From DASZTU01 sp035493835 (GTDB lineage Bacteria; Pseudomonadota; Alphaproteobacteria; Rhizobiales; Devosiaceae): 9,038 nucleotides of DNA. Position 1 is the stretch's first letter, and the number at the start of each line of letters is the position of its first letter. The notes beneath the pieces were generated by a model. The model did not search any database. It was not told the DNA's origin and saw only the letters and a list, made by a program, of their open reading frames with translations. Shown here in pieces: positions 4,874 through 9,038 of this stretch. The translations under genes and the position numbers were made by a program. The stretch is from contig DATJHO010000151.1 in assembly GCA_035493835.1 (NCBI GenBank), positions 1 to 9,038 of the forward strand, given 5' to 3'.

Positions 4874-5922
4874 AGATGCGCCGGGCCCACGATCGAAATC
4901 CCCACTTCGGCGCCGGGCTCAAGGCCGCGCGAACCGACACCGCGCAGGAGCAAAGCGCTGGCGACATCCCCCTGGCGCACCTCGACCCTTACAGTGCTGG
5001 TCCGCCCGGCAAAATCGATCTCGAGGACACGCGCCGCCCTAACGGCGTTCGGTGGCGGGGCTGATCGCCCTTCCATCGGGACCAGCAAAATCTGTTCCGG
5101 CCGCAGCATGATTTGAACGGTCCCCTGCGCCCGACCATTGTCGATCTCCAAATGGCCGAGTCCGCAACGCGCCCTGCCCTCCTCCATCTCCGCCTCCAGG
5201 ATGAGGCAGTCGCCCATGAATTCGGCGATCATTCGGTCCCTGGGATGGAAATAGATGTCCCGTGGCGTGCCAACCTGCGGCAGTGATCCTGCCCGCATCA
5301 CGGCAACCTGGTCGGCGAAGGACAACGCTTCCGCCTGGTCATGCGTGATGAGGATGGTGGTGATCCCCGCCGCCTGCAGCAGCTCGGAAACGGCCTTGCG
5401 CATGCTGGCGCGCAGCCCCGTATCGAGGGCCGAAAATGGCTCGTCGAGCAGCATCAGCTTGGGCCGCGTCGCCATGGCCCGCGCCAGCGCCACCCGCTGC
5501 TGCTGGCCCCCCGACAGTTCGTCGGGCCGTCGACCCAACATCGACCTTTCGAGCTCGACCATTTCCAGCATGGCCAGGATGTGGGAATCCCGGCCCGGAA
5601 AGCCGCGCGGCAATCCGAAGCCGATATTGTCGGCGACCGACAGGTGCGGAAAGAGCGCGCCGTCCTGCGCAACGACGCCGATGCCGCGCTGGTGCGTGGG
5701 GAGCGAACGCGGGCCATCGGCCAGCATCTCACCGTCGAGCAGGACCCGGCCCGCATCGGGAACCTCGAAACCGGCGATGATGCGGAGCAGCGTGGTCTTG
5801 CCGGAACCGGAGGGCCCGACAATGGCCGTGCGGCTCCCCCGCTCGGCCGTCAGATCGACACCGTCGAGTGCGGTTACCGCCCCAAACTGCTTGCTGATAC
5901 CGCTGATATCGAGAAAGCTCAC
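4861..5922 (-). CDS. fbpC: Fe(III) ABC transporter ATP-binding protein
   Basis: A 353-residue ATPase that powers the importer from the cytoplasmic face of the membrane. All catalytic motifs are present: Walker A Gly-Pro-Ser-Gly-Ser-Gly-Lys-Thr-Thr (36-44), Q-loop Gln86, signature Leu-Ser-Gly-Gly-Gln (136-140), Walker B Leu-Met-Leu-Leu-Asp-Glu (156-161) and switch His194. After Gln-Val-Gly-Thr-Pro-Arg (216-221), a C-terminal FbpC/TOBE-type regulatory domain contains Met-Leu-Arg-Pro-Glu-Gln. The length fits the FbpC/PotA group. The start codon is GTG and overlaps the stop of the permease gene by 4 nt (GTGA), so the two are translationally coupled. It is the last gene of the fbpABC operon. The iron assignment rests on the binding protein of the same operon, since the ATPase alone would not distinguish iron from other FbpC-like substrates. 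Confidence 0.9.
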   Translation of the reverse strand: MSFLDISGISKQFGAVTALDGVDLTAERGSRTAIVGPSGSGKTTLLRIIAGFEVPDAGRVLLDGEMLADGPRSLPTHQRGIGVVAQDGALFPHLSVADNIGFGLPRGFPGRDSHILAMLEMVELERSMLGRRPDELSGGQQQRVALARAMATRPKLMLLDEPFSALDTGLRASMRKAVSELLQAAGITTILITHDQAEALSFADQVAVMRAGSLPQVGTPRDIYFHPRDRMIAEFMGDCLILEAEMEEGRARCGLGHLEIDNGRAQGTVQIMLRPEQILLVPMEGRSAPPPNAVRAARVLEIDFAGRTSTVRVEVRQGDVASALLLRGVGSRGLEPGAEVGISIVGPAHLLAR

Positions 5923-7493
5923 CGGCCGGCCAACCGCTGCGATTGGGCGTGGAGCAGCCAGACAAGCGGCAAGGAGACGATGATCATCAGCACCGCATAA
6001 GGTGCGGCAGATGCATAGTCCAGTTCGCCGCTAAGCGACCAGAACGCGGTCGCCAGTGTCTCGGTGCCGTTCGGAGCCAGCATCTGCGTGGCAGTGAGCT
6101 CGTTGGAAATGCCCAAGGCGACGAGCGCCATCGACGCCGCGGCGCCGGGCGCTGCCAGCCTGAGCGTCACGCTCCAGAGCGCGTGGATGGGGTGGCGCCC
6201 GAGGCTCTGGGCAATCTCCTCGAGGCCGGCGGGCGCTTGAGCGATGCTCGCCCTGAGGCTGATCAGCGCGCGCGGCAGAAACATCACCGCATAGGCGATC
6301 AGCAGTGTCCAGACCGTCTGGTAGATCGGCTGGGCGACGCGCACGGTGATGGTGACCAGCGCCAAGCCGATGACCACGCCCGGCAGCGCGCCGACAACAT
6401 AGTTCAGCCCCTCGAAGAAGCGCACCATGCGCCCCGGCGCGCGGATCGTCAGCCATGCCATCGGCAGTGCCGCCAGGGTCGTGAGGGCGGCGCCGGCGAG
6501 CGACCAAAGTGCGGTCTGAAACAGTGCCGCGCCGAGCTCCGGCGTCAGCCATGCCGCAACGCCACCGGCGAGCAGCCATTTGCCCAGGGTGAGCAGCGGC
6601 ACGCCCAGAGAGAGAACCGCAAGCCCGGCAGGCAGCAGCAGGCACGGAACCGTTGCCCGCCCGAGACACGTGCGTCCGGCCGGGCGCGCCGCGCCACTGC
6701 CGATCCGGGCGTAGCGGGACGATCCCCGAAACCAGGTTTCGGCGCCGAGCAAAGCGAAGCAGCAGACCACGAGTACGCCCGCCAGCATATTGGCGGCCGG
6801 ACCGTTGAAGGTCGAGCGGAACTGGTCGATGATCGCCGTGGTGAAGGTGTCAAAGCGGATCATCGCGAAAAGGCCATACTCGCCGAGAAGGTGCAGCCCG
6901 ACCAGCAGCGCCCCGCCGCAGATGGCGAGGCGCAATTGCGGCAGCATCACGCGGCGGAAGACTTGGCCCGGTTTCTGCCCGAGCGAGGCGGCGGCGTCTT
7001 CGAGCGCTGGGTCCAGCCGCCGCATTGCCGCGACGACCGGCAGGTACATGAACGGGAAATAGGCCAGCACCGAAATCAGCACGCCGGCCGCAAGACCGTT
7101 TAGGCTGGGCACCGCGCTGATCCAGGCATAGCTATGGACGAAGGCCGGCACCGCCAACGGCGCGACCGAGAGCCAGGACCACACATTCCGTCCGGGCAGA
7201 TCGCTGCGTTCGGTGAGCCAGGCCAGGGTGACGCCCAGCACAATGCAGATGGGCACGGTCAGCAGCACGAGCAGCCCGGTATTGACCAACAGTTCGGCGA
7301 CGCGCGGCCGGAACACCAGCGGGGCCGAAGCTGCCCAACCCGTCTGCACTGCCACCAGCACCACGAACGCCAATGGCAGCGCCGCACCGACCGAGACGAT
7401 CGCCGCCACCACCGCCATCGGCGCGAACGCCGACCGTCGCGACCGGAGGCGGGCGCGTTCGCGGCTCGTCGTTGCCAGACCTGCAGCGGTCAC
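5919..7493 (-). CDS. fbpB: Fe(III) ABC transporter permease, fused 12-helix type
   Basis: A 524-residue inner-membrane permease made of two homologous halves, each a BPD_transp_1 domain, as in FbpB/SfuB/HitB. Each half carries an EAA loop that docks on the ATPase: Leu-Glu-Asp-Ala-Ala-Ala-Ser-Leu-Gly (near residue 165) and Leu-Glu-Glu-Ile-Ala-Gln-Ser-Leu-Gly (near 425). A charged linker rich in Arg and Gly (about 257-280) separates the halves. The frame also opens with TTG 7496, but GTG 7493 is chosen because GGAGG ends 6 bases before it. The gene begins 22 bp after the binding-protein stop and overlaps fbpC by 4 nt. It should form the channel through which ferric iron delivered by FbpA enters the cytoplasm. 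No frameshift or missing helix is visible. Confidence 0.9.
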   Translation of the reverse strand: MTAAGLATTSRERARLRSRRSAFAPMAVVAAIVSVGAALPLAFVVLVAVQTGWAASAPLVFRPRVAELLVNTGLLVLLTVPICIVLGVTLAWLTERSDLPGRNVWSWLSVAPLAVPAFVHSYAWISAVPSLNGLAAGVLISVLAYFPFMYLPVVAAMRRLDPALEDAAASLGQKPGQVFRRVMLPQLRLAICGGALLVGLHLLGEYGLFAMIRFDTFTTAIIDQFRSTFNGPAANMLAGVLVVCCFALLGAETWFRGSSRYARIGSGAARPAGRTCLGRATVPCLLLPAGLAVLSLGVPLLTLGKWLLAGGVAAWLTPELGAALFQTALWSLAGAALTTLAALPMAWLTIRAPGRMVRFFEGLNYVVGALPGVVIGLALVTITVRVAQPIYQTVWTLLIAYAVMFLPRALISLRASIAQAPAGLEEIAQSLGRHPIHALWSVTLRLAAPGAAASMALVALGISNELTATQMLAPNGTETLATAFWSLSGELDYASAAPYAVLMIIVSLPLVWLLHAQSQRLAGR

Positions 7494-7515
7494 CAAGCGC
7501 CTCCCCTTCCAGTGC

Positions 7516-8517
7516 CTAGAGCAGACCCGCGTCTGTCATCAGGTCCGCGACTTCCTTGCTGTTGAGCGTCTCGGGCTCGATCCTCGGCGCCTGCAGGTCG
7601 GCGAGCGGCAAGAGCTTGGGGTTCGACTGGGCTCCATTGCCCACTGCGTATTCGAAGGAATCGCCGGTCCTGAGCACATCCTGGCCATTCTTGCCGGTGA
7701 TCCACTTCAGGAACGCCTGCGCTTGGGCCGCATGCTTGCTGGAGGCAAGCACGCCGCCGCCCGAGATGCTGACGAAGGCGCCTGGATCCTGGTGCCGGAA
7801 ATAATGCAGCGCGACATTGCCGCTGTTCTCGGCCGTCTTCGCCTGGTCGCCGAACCAGTAATAGTGGTAGATCACCGCGCCCTCGATCTGCCCGGTGTTA
7901 ACCGCTTTCATCGCGGCGCCATTGCCTTTGAATTGGAGCGCATTGGTCTTCATCGCGCCGAGCCAGTCGGCAGTCGCCTGCTGGCCCTTGAGCTGCAGCA
8001 GGGCGCTCACGATCGCTTGAAAATCCGCTCCGGCGGGCGCCGCCCCCCACCTGCCCTTCCATTGCGGGCTCGCGAGATCGAGCAACGAGTTCGGCAGGTC
8101 GGCTTCCTTCAGTTTCGTCTTGTCGTAGGCAAAGACGGTGCTGCGGGCGGCGATGCCGATCCACTTTCCATCCCCGGCCTTGAAGGTTTCCGGCACCTGG
8201 GCCAGCGTCGCCGCATCGACCGGCGCGAAGAGGCCGGCATTGTCGACAAGGGCCATGGCCGGCGAGTTTTCGGTCAGGAACACATCGGCGGGCGAGGCCG
8301 CACCTTCCTGAACGATCTGGTTAGCCATTTCCGTGTCGTCACCGTTGCGCAGCGTGACTTTGATCCCGGTCTCCTTGGTGAAGCCATCAGCCCAGGACTG
8401 GGTCAGCGCCTGATGCTGAGCGTTATAGACGAGGATACCGTCGTCCGCCCGCGCAACGGCGGGCCACAGCAGCAGGAAGGCACATAGGGACGCTAGTCGA
8501 GACAGGTTCCGCGACAT
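7516..8517 (-). CDS. fbpA: Periplasmic Fe(III)-binding protein of the FbpA family
   Basis: A 333-residue protein with a signal peptide cleaved after Ala24 (Val-Ala-Arg-Ala). It belongs to the FbpA/HitA/FutA class of bacterial transferrin-like proteins. All protein ligands known from Neisseria FbpA have counterparts: His35 in Tyr-Asn-Ala-Gln-His, Glu83 in Phe-Leu-Thr-Glu-Asn-Ser, and the pair Tyr219-Tyr220 in Tyr-His-Tyr-Tyr-Trp-Phe. In mature numbering the tyrosines become 195 and 196, as in the Neisseria protein. It captures ferric iron in the periplasm and delivers it to the FbpB/FbpC complex encoded immediately downstream. ATG 8517 has GAGG 8 bases upstream. It is the first gene of the operon, behind a promoter that carries Irr-like and RirA-like sites. 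A weaker relative, truncated, lies at 2478-3677. Confidence 0.93.
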   Translation of the reverse strand: MSRNLSRLASLCAFLLLWPAVARADDGILVYNAQHQALTQSWADGFTKETGIKVTLRNGDDTEMANQIVQEGAASPADVFLTENSPAMALVDNAGLFAPVDAATLAQVPETFKAGDGKWIGIAARSTVFAYDKTKLKEADLPNSLLDLASPQWKGRWGAAPAGADFQAIVSALLQLKGQQATADWLGAMKTNALQFKGNGAAMKAVNTGQIEGAVIYHYYWFGDQAKTAENSGNVALHYFRHQDPGAFVSISGGGVLASSKHAAQAQAFLKWITGKNGQDVLRTGDSFEYAVGNGAQSNPKLLPLADLQAPRIEPETLNSKEVADLMTDAGLL

Positions 8518-8565
8518 CGTTCTGACCTCATGGGAATAGCCATCATGCGAGGCCTTTGGAATAAG

Positions 8566-8582
8566 TTGACTACTGCAGTCAA
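8566..8582 (-). promoter_or_regulatory. IRO-type palindrome, probable RirA site
   Basis: TTGACT (8566-8571) and AGTCAA (8577-8582) form a perfect palindrome that contains TGA-N9-TCA (8567-8581), the iron-responsive operator of RirA, the Rrf2-family iron-sulfur regulator of Rhizobiales. It starts two bases past the -10 and covers the predicted transcription start, a position fit for repression when iron is plentiful. Confidence 0.65.
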
Positions 8583-8584
8583 TA

Positions 8585-8613
8585 ATTATGTTTTAGAAGT
8601 GTTCTAATGTCAC
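8585..8613 (-). promoter_or_regulatory. Strong sigma-70-like promoter of fbpABC
   Basis: On the minus strand, GTGACA (8613-8608) and CATAAT (8590-8585) each match the consensus hexamer at 5/6 positions and are exactly 17 bp apart. The predicted start is near 8578, giving a leader of about 60 bases before fbpA. It is the best promoter in the window. Confidence 0.7.
8593..8607 (-). promoter_or_regulatory. ICE-type palindrome, probable Irr site
   Basis: TTAGAA (8593-8598), three bases, then TTCTAA (8602-8607) form a perfect palindrome matching the iron control element core TTAGAA-N3-TTCTAA bound by Irr, the haem-responsive Fur-family regulator of alphaproteobacteria. It occupies the spacer between the -35 and -10 of the fbpABC promoter. 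Confidence 0.68.
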
Positions 8614-8730
8614 GCCGAAGCGACGTTTCTGACCGCTCAAAGTGGCGGCACGTTCTTCCTCACCCTTTCGATTTCCGGGCATTCCGTTAAATCCGCGGCT
8701 GCGCGACCGACCTCGGTGGTGGCGAGCATA

Positions 8731-8776
8731 CAAACTTGCAAACGCTGTCTGCTGCGGCCGCCGTCTCGCAGGTTTG
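8731..8776. repeat. Interrupted inverted repeat in the intergenic region
   Basis: CAAACTTGC (8731-8739) pairs with GCAGGTTTG (8768-8776) with one mismatch around a 28-base loop, and the flanking CGAG/CTCG extend it with a 4-base bulge. It lies just before the recognisable part of the GntR remnant. Its role is unknown; the rest of 8614-8777 shows no gene I can support. Confidence 0.3.
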
Positions 8777-8777
8777 C

Positions 8778-8906
8778 TCGTTCGCCAGCGCAAAGCTTGC
8801 TGCCATTTCGGCCGGCGACGAACTGGCTGCAAGAGAAGCGATGCGGGCGCATCTGCGGGGCAGCCAGCGCCGCTACCGGTCACTGATTCAGGACGGCATG
8901 TCGTAA
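8778..8906 (+). pseudogene. C-terminal remnant of a FadR-type GntR regulator
   Basis: The plus frame ending at TAA 8904-8906 reads Ala-Lys-Leu-Ala-Ala-Ile-Ser-Ala-Gly-Asp-Glu-Leu-Ala-Ala-Arg-Glu-Ala-Met-Arg-Ala, then His-Leu and a basic helix. This is the typical last part of an FCD ligand domain (Ala-Ile-x-Ala-Gly-Asp...Ala-Ala...Met-Arg-x-His-Leu). The DNA-binding domain and most of the FCD domain are absent: the frame is closed by a stop at 8685-8687 and no start with a ribosome binding site exists in between. GntR genes of this class often stand next to sugar-acid genes such as kdgD, which follows here at 8981, so the remnant is probably the former regulator of that pathway, cut by a deletion. 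Recognition is from motif memory over about 40 residues. Confidence 0.55.
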
Positions 8907-8921
8907 CTTGTCATATCTATG

Positions 8922-8950
8922 TTGACCCTTGTCCGACGACTTGTTAGGCA
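8922..8950 (+). promoter_or_regulatory. Possible kdgD promoter with a FadR/GntR-type operator
   Basis: TTGACC (8922-8927) is followed after 17 bp by TAGGCA (8945-8950); the -35 matches 5/6, the -10 only 3/6. The spacer contains TTGTCCGACGA (8929-8939), which fits the FadR-subfamily operator pattern TNGTNNNACNA. A regulator bound there would block the promoter. Since the adjacent GntR gene is truncated, the cognate factor may be lost or encoded elsewhere. Confidence 0.42.
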
Positions 8951-8980
8951 GGACAGGCGAAGCCACAACAGAGGATGACG

Positions 8981-9038
8981 ATGACACCCGAGGATCTCAA
9001 GGTCGCTCTCGGCGCGGGGTTGCTGTCCTTCCCGGTAA
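8981..9038 (+). CDS. kdgD: 5-dehydro-4-deoxyglucarate dehydratase, N-terminal part (cut by window edge)
   Basis: Only the first 19 codons are present: Met-Thr-Pro-Glu-Asp-Leu-Lys-Val-Ala-Leu-Gly-Ala-Gly-Leu-Leu-Ser-Phe-Pro-Val. This matches the characteristic opening of KdgD, a DapA-superfamily (class I aldolase fold) enzyme whose members begin with a similar helix and Gly-Leu-Leu-Ser-Phe-Pro-Val-Thr. The enzyme decarboxylates and dehydrates 5-dehydro-4-deoxy-D-glucarate to 2,5-dioxopentanoate in D-glucarate and galactarate use. ATG 8981 is preferred over ATG 8975 because GAGG (8971-8974) then has a 6-base spacing and because the protein would start as in relatives. It is preceded by a GntR remnant and a FadR-like site. 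The identification is short but distinctive. Confidence 0.7.
   Translation, partial: MTPEDLKVALGAGLLSFPV

Noticed and set aside
4165..5064. 299-codon plus-strand frame across the regulator and the end of fbpC
   Set aside because: Ser/Arg/Pro-rich shadow spanning two real genes on the other strand, with no recognisable domain.
5943..7103. 386-codon open frame on the plus strand
   Set aside because: Antisense to the permease; extremely rich in Arg, Gln and His with no hydrophobic core, so a mirror frame rather than a gene.
7213..8487. 424-codon open frame on the plus strand
   Set aside because: It lies antisense to fbpA, and its composition (Arg, Gly, His-rich, no motif) is that of the shadow of a GC-rich gene whose minus-strand product is unmistakable.
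1..9038. CRISPR arrays, tRNA or rRNA genes
   Set aside because: No regularly spaced direct repeats and no recognisable tRNA or rRNA sequence were seen on either strand.

Overview
The window looks like chromosomal DNA of a GC-rich alphaproteobacterium, most likely Hyphomicrobiales (Rhizobiales). The best evidence is the promoter of an iron-transport operon, which carries both an Irr-type ICE palindrome and a RirA-type TGA-N9-TCA palindrome; that pair of regulators is characteristic of this order. GC-rich codon use and the gene families fit. Species cannot be told from the sequence.

Layout. (1) 1-1268, plus strand: the tail of an unidentified open frame, an HxlR-family regulator (166-552), two CTTAC/GTAAG inverted repeats, and a flavin-dependent NAD(P)H reductase (669-1268). 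This is a compact redox or electrophile-response pair in which the regulator probably controls the reductase. (2) 1269-1506: non-coding, with a perfect 11-bp inverted repeat that may be an IS end, and hairpins, one of which may terminate the next operon. (3) 3677-1507, minus strand: a decayed ABC transporter operon. A solute-binding protein gene runs out of frame into the C-terminal (TOBE) end of an ABC ATPase gene, so the permease and the ATPase core appear to have been deleted. Two apparently intact membrane-protein genes follow with a 4-nt overlap: a COG4280-like protein with ExxE motifs in both halves, and a 69-residue protein. (4) 4721-3786, minus: an RpiR/MurR-type regulator with a SIS domain. 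(5) 8517-4861, minus: an intact Fe(III) ABC importer operon, fbpA-fbpB-fbpC, whose binding protein keeps the His/Glu/Tyr-Tyr iron ligands. (6) 8640-9038, plus: the C-terminal remnant of a FadR-type GntR regulator, a FadR-like operator inside a possible promoter, and the first codons of 5-dehydro-4-deoxyglucarate dehydratase (kdgD), cut by the window edge.

How the parts work together. The intact importer should bind ferric iron in the periplasm, pass it through a fused 12-helix permease and use the FbpC ATPase for energy. Its promoter appears wired to both iron regulators, with the Irr-type site filling the -35/-10 spacer and the RirA-type site covering the start point. The second transporter lacks the tyrosine pair of iron-binding FbpA, so it probably carried something else; its neighbour, a SIS-domain regulator, suggests a phosphosugar, but this is inference. 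Two places, the binding-protein/ATPase junction near 2850-2900 and the headless GntR fragment before 8778, look like deletion scars.
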